From Roseburia sp. CAG:10041_57 (GTDB lineage Bacteria > Bacillota > Clostridia > Lachnospirales > Lachnospiraceae), in the NCBI GenBank assembly GCA_001916965.1, contig MNTL01000002.1, positions 62,001-126,000 of the forward strand: DNA of 64,000 nt, read 5' to 3'. Below are positions 1 to 6,949 of this stretch, one piece after another. The notes below the pieces were generated by a model. The model was not told the origin of the DNA. It did no database searches and saw only the letters and a program-made list of their open reading frames with translations. Made by a program: the position numbers and the translations under genes. The number at the start of each line of letters is the position of its first letter. The first letter of the stretch is position 1.

Positions 1-243
1 GATGAACCTACTGCAGCGTTAGATCCAGTATCTGAATGTGAAGTATATGCAGGATTTGACAAATTGGTTGGAAAAAAGACAGCACTATATATATCTCACA
101 GACTTGCATCCTGTAAGTTTTGTGAAAAAATCCTTGTTTTTGAAAATGGAAATGTGGTTCAGCAAGGAAGTCATGATGAATTAATTAAGCATAGTGGCTT
201 ATATAAACGCCTATGGGATGCACAAGCGCAATATTACTTATAA
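1..243 (+). CDS. ABC exporter ATP-binding domain, C-terminal end (5' cut by window)
   Basis: Only the last 80 codons are in the window. They begin at the end of Walker B with DEPTAALDP (D-loop), followed by the switch-histidine motif ISHRLAS and the usual tail with a GSHDEL motif, ending in a TAA at 241-243. This is the spacing of the nucleotide-binding domain of an ABC exporter of the fused membrane-ATPase type, where the ATPase sits at the C-terminus. Substrate cannot be told from this piece. It lies on the mobile-element side of the integrase and is directly followed by gene fragments, so it is probably element cargo, perhaps a peptide or drug exporter. The family call is firm; the role is inference. 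Confidence 0.85.
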   Translation, partial: DEPTAALDPVSECEVYAGFDKLVGKKTALYISHRLASCKFCEKILVFENGNVVQQGSHDELIKHSGLYKRLWDAQAQYYL

Positions 244-277
244 AAAATATACAACAAACAAGATTTGTAATGAATGT

Positions 278-754
278 ATCAGAAAAATCTATCAACAATA
301 CTTTGAGAATCCGATTCCGGAGAATATGCCTATTTTAGAGGATTTGTATGATGCGCTACTTAGCCATGGAAATAAAAAGGCAGAAAGAATCGCAAACAGC
401 CTTGTGCTGTATGTACATGGTTCGCAGAATTACTTTAATCATAGAACGAATGTAAATTCACAAAATAGAATCATTTGCTTTGATATCAGGGATTTAAGCA
501 ATCTGGTAGATAATGCAATTGAAGCATGTGAGAAAGTGGAGCCGGAGCGCAGGTATATAAATCTCATCATAAAGGTAGTGGAAGAGAACTTGTTTATCCA
601 CATCGAAAATAGTAAGATATCTGCTCCGGTCGATATCAATGTTTCAACAAAGGATAATCCGGATAGTCATGGTATTGGTGTAGCCAGAGTAAAAGAAAGA
701 TTATATGAAACTGATAAATGCAGGTTACTGTACACTCGTACCTCGTTCCAGTAA
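278..754 (+). pseudogene. Chimeric scar: VirB4-like fragment joined to GHKL sensor-kinase fragment
   Basis: One open frame carries pieces of two unrelated genes. Codons from 278 to about 493 read like the middle of a conjugative VirB4/TraE-type ATPase (YVHGSQNYFNHRTNV, then ICFDIRDL). From about 500 the frame reads LVDNAIEACEKVEP and later SHGIGVARVKERL, the N-box and G-box of an AgrC-type GHKL histidine kinase. Neither half has its catalytic remainder: no Walker motifs for VirB4, and no sensor part or true C-terminus for the kinase. An upstream ATG at 194 in this frame lies inside the ABC gene and is an unlikely start. I read this as a deletion that fused two conjugative-element genes. It is probably not a working protein. 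Confidence 0.7.
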
Positions 755-794
755 CTAGTTGAGAAGAAATGGAAGAATTAAGTGTTTGAAGCTA

Positions 795-823
795 TTGATT
801 TTTAATCATATATCTGATATTAT
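795..823 (+). promoter_or_regulatory. SigA-type promoter of the structured RNA / PBECR4 gene
   Basis: TTGATT at 795-800 and TATTAT at 818-823 are separated by 17 bases, with a TG one base upstream of the -10 (extended -10). Transcription would begin near 830, just before the folded RNA. Confidence 0.65.
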
Positions 824-829
824 TTAATT

Positions 830-977
830 GAACAAAGAAGGTCGTGGTCGTTCGGCTCACGGTTGGAGTTCCCAAAAGAGAGTTGGTTCGCTCTCCCGAA
901 TAGGCTGCAAAGCTGAAAAACAAGGAACCTTACAAAAGAAATGGTAATGCTCTTGATGTTTTATCAGGAGCATTTTT
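830..977 (+). ncRNA. Structured leader RNA ending in an intrinsic terminator
   Basis: The stretch between the promoter and the PBECR4 gene is G+C-richer than its AT-rich surroundings and folds well by eye. Hairpin 1 spans 843-861 (CGTG paired with CACG, an inner GTC/GGC helix and a GUUC loop). Hairpin 2 spans 878-895 (GAGAG with CTCTC). A small helix may form at 903-914. A 12-bp terminator hairpin (946-974) ends it. A promoter, folded RNA, terminator and then a nuclease-like gene is the order seen in type III toxin-antitoxin loci and in RNA motifs upstream of defence genes. A riboswitch or attenuator is also possible. I could not match it to a named RNA class. Confidence 0.55.
946..977 (+). 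terminator. Intrinsic terminator between leader RNA and PBECR4 gene
   Basis: Arms 946-957 and 963-974 pair over 12 bp with one G-U pair around a GTTTT loop. The run of T continues to 977. It would end most transcripts before the gene at 1002, leaving only readthrough to express it. Confidence 0.75.
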
Positions 978-1001
978 CATGTTATAGCTAGTGGAGTTAC
1001 T

Positions 1002-1586
1002 ATGGATGATTTATTGCAAAAATATAACGATTTTATGCGATTAAACAATTGTAGAGCTGAATATTTGCTGTCAAATGGTCAGACTATTGATTTTGTTTAC
1101 AAAGAAGAAAATTTTATTCATTTGCTAGGATTACATAAATTGATTGATATTCAACTTATTCAGTTGTTCAATGATAAAACTAATAAAATGGTCCAGACAA
1201 AATATATTATAAGTCGTATTAAAAAAGGAAAATTGACAGATGCAATGGTAAGGGCAAGTGTGTTTTACAACGATATTTCTGAAAGATACGAAAATTTTTC
1301 TTATGATAATTTGACTACATTAAATTATACTGATGCGGTTATTAATTTTAATCCTTCATTGATAAACTCAAAAATAAAAAGTGATTATTTGTTATTTGAA
1401 GAGAGAATAAATAAAGAATATAATCATCTGGGTATTGCTTTTGATAAGAATAGTAATAGAAGATACATTGAAACTTTTTTTCATCAAGATACAGATATGT
1501 ATATAAAAGGGCAAACAATTGTAAAGGTTAAAAGTTTTGCATTGTATTCTCCTAATAATCATGTTATTGTAATAGATTCATTTTAA
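1002..1586 (+). CDS. PBECR4-domain protein (nuclease-fold, toxin-like)
   Basis: A 194-residue protein, markedly AT-rich compared with the host genes. The N-terminal third carries SNGQTIDFVYKEENF followed by HLLGLHKL, which I recognise as the pattern of the PBECR4 family (phage barnase-EndoU-ColicinE5/D-RelE-like nuclease fold). Such proteins are found in phages and conjugative elements and are thought to act as RNases or toxins. The C-terminal part has FDKNSNRRYIETFF and a beta-rich end. GTGGAG at 991-996 is a fair ribosome site for the ATG at 1002. It sits alone behind a folded RNA and a terminator, so expression is probably kept low. Catalytic residues are not assigned; function is inference from the fold family. 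Confidence 0.6.
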   Translation: MDDLLQKYNDFMRLNNCRAEYLLSNGQTIDFVYKEENFIHLLGLHKLIDIQLIQLFNDKTNKMVQTKYIISRIKKGKLTDAMVRASVFYNDISERYENFSYDNLTTLNYTDAVINFNPSLINSKIKSDYLLFEERINKEYNHLGIAFDKNSNRRYIETFFHQDTDMYIKGQTIVKVKSFALYSPNNHVIVIDSF

Positions 1587-1602
1587 GATAAAATGTGTAT
1601 TC

Positions 1603-1628
1603 AGTCCTATATTTGGACTTTTTTTTTA
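1603..1628 (+). terminator. Terminator after PBECR4 gene
   Basis: AGTCC (1603-1607) pairs with GGACT (1615-1619) and is followed by a run of nine or ten T. The stem is short (5 bp) but the T tract is strong. Confidence 0.5.
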
Positions 1629-1674
1629 TATAAAGTGCTTTTTCTATACAAATAGAGTGCTTTTTATTACATCA

Positions 1675-1705
1675 TTGACACAAATACATTTTTTTGTGCT
1701 ATATT
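1675..1705 (+). promoter_or_regulatory. Promoter upstream of small hypothetical gene
   Basis: A consensus -35 box TTGACA lies at 1675-1680. The best -10 is TATATT at 1700-1705, preceded by TGC; the 19-base spacer is long, and TGCTAT at 1697-1702 gives 16. A G+A-rich leader of about 120 bases follows. Confidence 0.5.
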
Positions 1706-1834
1706 TTTCCGGTAGTTAAGTAAGTTGGAATGAGGAGGAGTAGTAGATTTATTATTGAGAGAAACGGAGAAGAGTCATTTTCAGGAAAAATGTATTTGGT
1801 GGGATTCTAGATTACTTTGGGAGAGTATTTTTGA

Positions 1835-2053
1835 ATGAAGAGTGATGGAATCTACGTTAAATATCTTGACAAAGATTGCAACAAATTGCTTTTTAGAAAG
1901 GCAATGATTGATGGCAGACTTTTTCTTGCTATAACAAATGAGAAAAAGGTACTTGCCATAAAATCCTGGGAAGATACAAATATGGAGATGTTCAGCCCAG
2001 GTCCATGTCTTGTCTTGGACAAGGATGGTAATGTTTTGGAAGGAAAGTTATAG
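1835..2053 (+). CDS. Small hypothetical protein of the mobile element
   Basis: A 72-residue protein that I do not recognise. It has no signal peptide or membrane segment. It reads as a small beta-rich domain, with a GNVLEGKL ending and a central TNEKKVLAIKSW. A GGGAG box about 11 bases upstream of the ATG is a moderate ribosome site. It has its own promoter at 1675 and stands alone between the PBECR4 gene and the excision/integration control region. Base composition matches the element, not the host genes downstream. Probably real; function unknown. Confidence 0.5.
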   Translation: MKSDGIYVKYLDKDCNKLLFRKAMIDGRLFLAITNEKKVLAIKSWEDTNMEMFSPGPCLVLDKDGNVLEGKL

Positions 2054-2135
2054 ACTGTACCCTGTTACACCCAGGAGTGTGTATGGGATGACAACAGAGT
2101 TTATCAGGATCGTGCTTGATTCATTGTGATTTGTA

Positions 2136-2205
2136 GCCGGGGTAAACAACGGATTTATAGAAACCTCAAATGAGGTCTTAATTCTGTTGTTTCCCCGGCT
2201 TTTTC
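2136..2205 (+). terminator. Long branched hairpin / terminator after small gene
   Basis: AGCCGGGG...AACAAC (2136-2150) pairs with GTTGTTTCCCCGGCT (2187-2201), 15 bp with one bulged T, followed by TTTT. An inner hairpin ACCTC-AAAT-GAGGT sits at 2164-2177. The 70-base element looks like a strong terminator and may also form a stable RNA end. Confidence 0.7.
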
Positions 2206-2215
2206 GATGCAAAAG

Positions 2216-2261
2216 CCCAGCAAACATCATCATGCTTGTATGGAACGATATTTGCTGGGCG
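2216..2261. repeat. Perfect 10-bp inverted repeat in excision control region
   Basis: GCCCAGCAAA at 2216-2225 is repeated inverted as TTTGCTGGGC at 2252-2261, a perfect 10-bp stem with a 26-base loop and no T run. It lies between a terminator and the excisionase-like gene, so it could be a protein-binding site, an oriT-like structure or an RNA hairpin. Confidence 0.6.
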
Positions 2262-2302
2262 TAAGAACATAGAGCACAATAGTGCGGAATGTTTGCTTGC
2301 AT

Positions 2303-2320
2303 AATCGAGCTAGCTCGATT
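2303..2320. promoter_or_regulatory. 18-bp perfect palindrome, candidate operator
   Basis: AATCGAGCTAGCTCGATT is a perfect 18-bp palindrome. A TTGACA box follows at 2341-2346, though no good -10 is at 17 bases. Position ahead of the excisionase-like gene suggests a repressor or excisionase/integrase site. Confidence 0.55.
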
Positions 2321-2459
2321 GACTCTGTGAGATATGAACCTTGACAATTGAATATTGAAAAAGCATGACAATTTGGTATTGATATAGTGCATCAATTGAG
2401 AAATGAATATTTCAAGCACTAAAGTAAATATCAAGATACAACGAGAGGAGTAAATTATT

Positions 2460-2666
2460 ATGATAAGAGTAGTAGACAAAGATAATAATGAAATTGTGTG
2501 TTATAAATACAAGGATGGACCACAGGTGTATGGCATCTGTGAAAGTACATTTAGGAAAAGAGCTAGAGAAGCAGGCGCAACCATTAAATTGGGGAAAACA
2601 GTCTTGATAAGAAAGGATATATTTGAAGAATATCTGTTTTCTTTTACCGTTCCAGCGATGGAATAA
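2460..2666 (+). CDS. Excisionase-like small DNA-binding protein (DUF6462-like)
   Basis: A 68-residue protein with a central predicted helix-turn-helix: YGICESTFRKRAREAG, then IKLGKTVLIRKDIFEEYL. This layout (winged helix ending in a recognition segment and 'F-E-E-Y-L') matches the small excisionase-like proteins that precede Tn916-type integrases in Lachnospiraceae, some listed as DUF6462. It would bend DNA at the element ends and steer the integrase to excision. GAGAGGAG ahead of the ATG at 2460 is a good ribosome site. A long untranslated region with several inverted repeats precedes it, suggesting tight control. Family call moderately sure; role by position. Confidence 0.65.
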   Translation: MIRVVDKDNNEIVCYKYKDGPQVYGICESTFRKRAREAGATIKLGKTVLIRKDIFEEYLFSFTVPAME

Positions 2667-2697
2667 TATCATTAGGAAGATTCCTATGCCAAAAAAC

Positions 2698-2750
2698 GTA
2701 GTACGAAAATTGCAGATTCTGTTGACATAATGTACTACGAAAATTATAAT
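2698..2750 (+). promoter_or_regulatory. Consensus promoter with paired operator half-sites
   Basis: TTGACA (2722-2727) and TATAAT (2745-2750) are both perfect with a 17-base spacer. Two copies of GTAsTACGAAAATT (s = G or C) lie at 2698-2711 and 2732-2745, 34 bp apart (about three helical turns); the second covers the spacer up to the -10. The GTAGTAC and GTACTAC cores are also inverted relative to each other. A strong promoter covered by such sites suggests repression, most simply by the ribbon-helix-helix protein encoded next. Confidence 0.75.
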
Positions 2751-2778
2751 AGTTTTTAGATGTAGGAGGAATATGACA

Positions 2779-2952
2779 ATGGCTACTAAAGTTGGACGTC
2801 CAAAGTTGGATGTTATAAGAGACCACACTGTTACAGTTAGACTGTCCGCTGAAGAACATAGCAGACTTAAGGAATATTCAGAGAAGCATCAGAAGACTAT
2901 AACAGAAACAATTAAAGAAGGTATTGGACTAATGTACGATACTAGAAAATAG
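2779..2952 (+). CDS. Ribbon-helix-helix DNA-binding regulator (57 aa)
   Basis: A short protein with the ribbon-helix-helix pattern: a GRPK N-terminal arm, a strand TVTVRLS, helix one AEEHSRLKEYSEK, and a helix two region ITETIKEGI. Such dimers bind operator repeats in the major groove through the strand. AGGAGGA at 2764-2770 is 8 bases from the ATG at 2779 and only 2 from an in-frame ATG at 2773, so I chose 2779. It lies between the excisionase-like gene and the integrase and is transcribed from the consensus promoter at 2722, whose spacer contains candidate binding repeats. Probably autoregulatory and controlling integrase expression. Confidence 0.8.
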   Translation: MATKVGRPKLDVIRDHTVTVRLSAEEHSRLKEYSEKHQKTITETIKEGIGLMYDTRK

Positions 2953-3000
2953 GCATAGGAACTCTTCTTTCTATAATTAATTGTAGGAAGGAGCGAACCA

Positions 3001-4242
3001 ATGGCTGGAGCAAGAAAGGATAATAAAGGTCGAGTATTATTAAAGGGTGAAAGTTACAGAGAGAAAGACAAAAGATATCAGTTCAAGTATACTGACTCAA
3101 TGGGAAGGACAAAATACATTTATTCCAAAGATATTATTACCCTGAGAAAACGAGAAGAGGAATTAATGAGGAATAAAGTTGAGGGAATAGATAATGAACA
3201 AGCCAAGAGACAAACTCTTAACCACTTGTTTGATAAATATATTTCTACACGTCCTGATTTAGCAGATAGAACAAGGGCTTCGTATATTTATCAGTATGAT
3301 GCGCATGTTCGTGAAACGATTGGTAAAAGAAGAGTAAAAGATATTAAGTATTCCGATATTTTGCTTTTCTATATAACCTTAATGGAAGAGAAGAAATTGA
3401 GTTATGGAACAATTGAACATCTTCAAAGAGAACTTCATCCCGCTTTTGAAATGGCTGTAAGAGACAATATAATAAGAAGCAATCCAACATCAAGCGTACT
3501 GGCACAGTTGAAAAGACAAACTGGTGCTCAACGAGGAAAGAGAGTCGCATTAACGCCAGAAGAACAAAGTGCATTCTTAGAATTCATGGATGGACATGTT
3601 GTACTAGATCATTGGAAACCAATTTTTATTTTTTTATTAGGTACTGGTGTAAGAGTAAGCGAGTTGAGTGGATTATGTTGGGAAGACATTGATTTTGAGA
3701 AGGGACTTATTTCGATTGAACGTGAAATAGTTTACTTTGCAGGAAAGAAAAATCCCTCTAAACAGAAATTATTTGTTTCAGATCCTAAAACATTTGCAGG
3801 TATTCGGAAAATACCAATTGTAAAGGAAGTAAGAACAGCCTTAGAAAGTGTAAAGAAGTATCAACAAGAAAATGGGTTAGTATCGACAAGAGAGATTGAT
3901 GGGTATTCTAATTTTGTATTTCTTGATAGATTTGGAACTACCTATATTCAGCATAACTTGGATAGAGCACTTGAAAGAATAATTAAGCAGTATAACGAGT
4001 ATGCTAGAGACCTGATTGAGAAAAAGCATAGTGATGTCGTGATGTTACCTCACTTTACATGTCACAATTTGAGACATACATTTTGTACTCGTCTATGCGA
4101 GAATGAAACGAATATAAAGGTGATTCAATCGATTATGGGGCATGTTGATATTAAAACAACGATGAACATTTATGCTGAAGTCTCAGAGAAGAAAAAGCAA
4201 GAATCTTTGAATCAAATATCAGAGAAGTTAAATTTGTTTTAG
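3001..4242 (+). CDS. int: Tn916-family tyrosine integrase
   Basis: 413 residues, the usual length for Tn916-type integrases. The N-terminal arm-binding domain (about 1-60) has the three-strand pattern of Tn916 Int (DNKGRVLLKGES, YQFKYTDSMG). A core-binding SAM-like domain covers about 70-170 and the catalytic domain about 180-400. Active-site residues are all present: Arg218 (TGVRVSEL), Lys263, His355 and Arg358 (HNLRHT), His381 (GH) and Tyr391 as nucleophile. AGGAAGGAG precedes the ATG. It ends about 170 bp from the hemZ fragment, as expected for an integrase next to its attachment site. It should catalyse insertion and, with an excisionase, excision. Confidence 0.95.
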   Translation: MAGARKDNKGRVLLKGESYREKDKRYQFKYTDSMGRTKYIYSKDIITLRKREEELMRNKVEGIDNEQAKRQTLNHLFDKYISTRPDLADRTRASYIYQYDAHVRETIGKRRVKDIKYSDILLFYITLMEEKKLSYGTIEHLQRELHPAFEMAVRDNIIRSNPTSSVLAQLKRQTGAQRGKRVALTPEEQSAFLEFMDGHVVLDHWKPIFIFLLGTGVRVSELSGLCWEDIDFEKGLISIEREIVYFAGKKNPSKQKLFVSDPKTFAGIRKIPIVKEVRTALESVKKYQQENGLVSTREIDGYSNFVFLDRFGTTYIQHNLDRALERIIKQYNEYARDLIEKKHSDVVMLPHFTCHNLRHTFCTRLCENETNIKVIQSIMGHVDIKTTMNIYAEVSEKKKQESLNQISEKLNLF

Positions 4243-4246
4243 ATAA

Positions 4247-4266
4247 GAGGAGTCCTTTGGCTCCTC
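4247..4266 (+). terminator. Hairpin after integrase
   Basis: GAGGAGTC (4247-4254) pairs with GGCTCCTC (4259-4266) around a CTTT loop. There is no T tract, so it is a weak terminator or an RNA 3' end. Confidence 0.4.
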
Positions 4267-4274
4267 GTAAAATA

Positions 4275-4411
4275 GGACAACAAGGGAAGAAGACAACGAA
4301 AAGACAACTTTTTTATACCGAATTGTACTGAATAATATATCTATTTCTGTATGTTTAGAACATGCAGAAACACATAATACAGCATATTACAGCATAATAC
4401 ACGAAGAGTGT
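4275..4411. other. Element end: integrase arm-type repeats and attR region
   Basis: Three direct copies of GACAAC (4276-4281, 4292-4297, 4303-4308) lie just outside the integrase stop, where Tn916-type elements keep their arm-binding repeats. An AT-rich stretch with repeated ATAATAC/CAGCATA words follows to about 4400, and hemZ-like coding sequence starts between about 4400 and 4415. The crossover core must lie near that change; its exact length cannot be read without the other junction. Confidence 0.55.
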
Positions 4412-4585
4412 ATGATAATGGAAGAAGTCCAAAGTATCGTGGCATTGGGCGCCGGAAGCATTACCAAGAGAGTCTTCCCCGGCGGAAGGATTGAGCGATG
4501 CGATAATGTCAAGGATGTAGGGCTTTATATCGAAAAGATTGATGAGATGATTGAGCGGAAGAAGAAACTTTTTGCAGAAGAATAA
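4412..4585 (+). pseudogene. hemZ: hemZ 3' fragment (coproporphyrinogen dehydrogenase), cut by the integrated element
   Basis: Codons 4412-4585 encode about 57 residues. MEEVQSIVALGAGSITKRVF, then GGRIERCDNVKDV and an IDEMIERKK end match the C-terminus of HemZ, the oxygen-independent radical-SAM coproporphyrinogen dehydrogenase-like protein. The radical-SAM CxxxCxxC region and everything else are missing. Upstream in the same frame the sequence becomes AT-rich element DNA without a ribosome site, so this is a displaced 3' end and not a gene. The main part of hemZ should lie at the far junction of the element. Whether that copy is completed by element-borne sequence cannot be seen here. Confidence 0.75.
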
Positions 4586-4609
4586 TTTGAATGGAGGATA
4601 AGAAAGATT

Positions 4610-5467
4610 ATGAAACAGAAATGGATTTTTACAGGAGCAGCATTTGCACTTGCAATGGCTCTGAACGGATGCGGAGATAATGCAGCAGCAAGTATCCCAC
4701 AGCAAAGCAGTCAGGAACAGGCGCAGGATCAGCCACAGATGATCCGTATGGAAGAAGCGCAGGAAGCGGCATTAAAAGCAGCTGATATTGAAGCGGCAGA
4801 TGCAGACATTTCAGCCACGACCTTGAGTGAGGCGGCGGGAGTGGCATGCTATAAGGTGGAGTTTACTTCTGGGGAGTATGCTTATGCCTACACAGTCAAT
4901 GCCGAGACAGGAGCTGTCATGGAAATGAGCAGCCAGGAACAGAATGTACAGGCTTCCGGGATGCAGACGGAGGCGGCAGACTCTGCAGCAGCTGCCCCTG
5001 CCCAGGCACAGACCGTAACAGGTATCGGAACTGTGGATGAAGCAGCAGCACAGAAGATTGCACTGGAGCATGCCGGAGTGAAAGCAGCGGATGCAACGAT
5101 TACCAAATCAAAGCTTGACTATGAAGACGGACGCCAGGTATATGACATTGAATGGTATGCAGGCGGTGCAAAGTATGACTATGAGATTGCGGTAGATACC
5201 GGAGAAATCATCAGCTCCGGATATGAAGGAAAAACAGCGGGAGCAGATAGCAATAACGTTACGGTCAGTGAAGCAGCTGCAAAGAAAACAGCCCTTGACC
5301 GTGTAAGCGGTGCAACGGACAAAGATATCTACGAGTGGAAGCTTGATTATGATGATGGACGTCCGGAATATGAAGGAAAGATCATCTACGGTGGAACGGA
5401 ATATGAATTCACGATTGATGCAGCGACCGGATCTGTAATGGAGTGGGATGCTGAGAAGGTTCGTTAA
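4610..5467 (+). CDS. PepSY-repeat lipoprotein
   Basis: 285 residues. The signal peptide has a lipobox ending LNGC, giving a lipid-anchored Cys21. A short Gln/Ser-rich linker follows, then three PepSY-type repeats of about 75 residues, each starting with an 'A-A-x-K-x-A-L-x-x-A-G' helix and ending with a strand pair such as YDYEIAVDTGEIIS and YEFTIDAATGSVMEW. PepSY domains are thought to inhibit or bind peptidases outside the membrane. A clear GGAGG precedes the ATG by 11 bases. It stands between the hemZ fragment and the nucleoside cassette with no obvious partner. Extracellular; substrate unknown. Confidence 0.9.
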   Translation: MKQKWIFTGAAFALAMALNGCGDNAAASIPQQSSQEQAQDQPQMIRMEEAQEAALKAADIEAADADISATTLSEAAGVACYKVEFTSGEYAYAYTVNAETGAVMEMSSQEQNVQASGMQTEAADSAAAAPAQAQTVTGIGTVDEAAAQKIALEHAGVKAADATITKSKLDYEDGRQVYDIEWYAGGAKYDYEIAVDTGEIISSGYEGKTAGADSNNVTVSEAAAKKTALDRVSGATDKDIYEWKLDYDDGRPEYEGKIIYGGTEYEFTIDAATGSVMEWDAEKVR

Positions 5468-5518
5468 GACAAGAGAAGTATACAAAGTAACAGACATAAG
5501 TAACAGGAGGAAATGACT

Positions 5519-6268
5519 ATGGCTGTGATGCCCCATATATTACTGGATGAGAAAATGACAGCGCCCTATGCATTGTTACCGGGAGATCCGGCGAGACTGG
5601 ACAGGATAGCCGCACATCTGGATCAGGTGGAGGAGCTGGCGTATAACAGGGAGTTTCGTTCTCTGCGAGGATTCTACAAGGGAGTCCGTGTTATGGCATT
5701 GTCTACCGGACTTGGTGGACCAAGTACGGCAGTTGCAGTCGAAGAACTGGCAAAACTCGGAGTCAGTCATATGATACGGATCGGAAGCTGCGGTGCTCTT
5801 CAGAGGGGAATCCATGTAGGGGATCTGGTGCTTGTCAATGGAACGGTCAGAAATGACGGTACTTCAAGGACTTACATAGAAGATGGTTATCCTGCTGTTG
5901 CTGATTTTTCTCTGCTGGCAGCGTGCAAAGATGCAGTAGAGAGTATCCGGGTGCCATATCATATAGGGATTGCCAGAACGCACGACAGCTTCTATACGGA
6001 TGAAAAGGATGAGATATATGCATACTGGAAGAAGAAAGGCATTATTGCATCCGATATGGAGACAGCAGCCTTGTATGTTGCAGGCAGACTACGTGGTGTG
6101 AAATGCGCTTCCATATTAAATGTTGTGGTTGCAAGCGAGGATGATCTGCAGGAACAGATCAATCACTATACAGATGGGGAGAATATGGCATCACAGGGAG
6201 AGAAAAATGAGATTCTGACAGCGCTTGAAGCGTTTGTAAGGATAAATAAAAGCACTACAGAAAGGTAG
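5519..6268 (+). CDS. Nucleoside phosphorylase (uridine/purine phosphorylase family)
   Basis: About 249 residues, normal length for the PNP/UDP family. LLPGDPARLDRI is the phosphate-binding start of family 1 phosphorylases, IRIGSCGAL the ribose/phosphate loop, and SDMETAALY the nucleoside-binding motif with the ribose-binding Met-Glu. The enzyme splits nucleosides with phosphate into base and (deoxy)ribose-1-phosphate in the cytosol. AGGAGG at 5505-5510 is 8 bases before the ATG at 5519 and only 2 before one at 5513, so I take 5519. The ECF substrate subunit starts 9 bases after its stop, so imported nucleosides are the likely substrate. Base preference (uridine or other) is not readable. Confidence 0.9.
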   Translation: MAVMPHILLDEKMTAPYALLPGDPARLDRIAAHLDQVEELAYNREFRSLRGFYKGVRVMALSTGLGGPSTAVAVEELAKLGVSHMIRIGSCGALQRGIHVGDLVLVNGTVRNDGTSRTYIEDGYPAVADFSLLAACKDAVESIRVPYHIGIARTHDSFYTDEKDEIYAYWKKKGIIASDMETAALYVAGRLRGVKCASILNVVVASEDDLQEQINHYTDGENMASQGEKNEILTALEAFVRINKSTTER

Positions 6269-6277
6269 GTACTTATT

Positions 6278-6880
6278 ATGAAAAAAATATTTGCAACAAA
6301 ATGGAACGCGGCAACCATTGTTTTGATTCCCGTCTGTATTGGAATCAATTTCCTGGGAAAGATGTTTGCATCTGCATTGAAACTGCCATTATGGCTTGAT
6401 GCAATCGGAACCTGCATCGGTGCAGTATTGGGAGGCCCCATCATTGGCGGTCTGTGTGGTGCAATCAATAACCTGGTATATGGTCTGATTATTGGTGATA
6501 ATATTACAATCATTTATCTGTTCACCAGTCTGGGTATTGGTATTGCAGCCGGTATTATGGCAAGGCTTGGATTTATGAAGTCTTTTCCCAAGTCATTGCT
6601 GACAGCCTGTGCAGCAGGATTTGCAGCAGTAGTAATCTCTACTCCGCTGAATGTTATATTCTGGGGTGGTACAACAGGTAATGTCTGGGGTGACGCATTA
6701 TTTGCAGTGACACAGGCAAATAACATGCCCGTATGGTTAGGCTCATTCCTGGATGAAGTTGTGGTAGATGTACCTGATAAGCTGATTACAGTCATTGTTG
6801 TTTACTTTATAATGCTTGCTCTGCCAAAGAAGCTTACATCTTTGTACGAAGCAGATAATAAGATTGAGAGCCTTGATTAA
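6278..6880 (+). CDS. ECF transporter S component (CD3073-like)
   Basis: 200 residues with about six hydrophobic segments, typical for an ECF substrate-binding membrane subunit. Conserved features include LWLDAIGTCIGAVLGGP in segments 2-3 and NNLVYGL, seen in the CD3073-type group of putative S components. It would bind the substrate at the outer face and work with the EcfT and EcfA genes directly downstream. Upstream is a nucleoside phosphorylase, so a nucleoside or base-like vitamin is the best guess. A terminator-like hairpin separates it from ecfT. Confidence 0.85.
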   Translation: MKKIFATKWNAATIVLIPVCIGINFLGKMFASALKLPLWLDAIGTCIGAVLGGPIIGGLCGAINNLVYGLIIGDNITIIYLFTSLGIGIAAGIMARLGFMKSFPKSLLTACAAGFAAVVISTPLNVIFWGGTTGNVWGDALFAVTQANNMPVWLGSFLDEVVVDVPDKLITVIVVYFIMLALPKKLTSLYEADNKIESLD

Positions 6881-6900
6881 TAACGGGGATTTCAGAGGAC

Positions 6901-6929
6901 AAGGGCATAGGAATATCCTATGCCCTTTT
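6901..6929 (+). terminator. Hairpin between S component and EcfT genes
   Basis: AAGGGCATAGG (6901-6911) and CCTATGCCCTT (6917-6927) pair perfectly over 11 bp with a 5-base loop and four T. Inside an operon it would raise the level of the phosphorylase and S component over the energising subunits. Confidence 0.85.
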
Positions 6930-6949
6930 CGGTAAAAAGGAATAAAATT

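Noticed and set aside
4247..4411. tRNA gene as attachment site of the integrase
   Set aside because: No cloverleaf or tRNA 3' end near the integrase; the adjacent host sequence is hemZ coding.
6920..6949. Upstream in-frame ATG for ecfT
   Set aside because: It lies inside the right arm of a perfect terminator hairpin and has no ribosome site; the ATG at 6950 has one.
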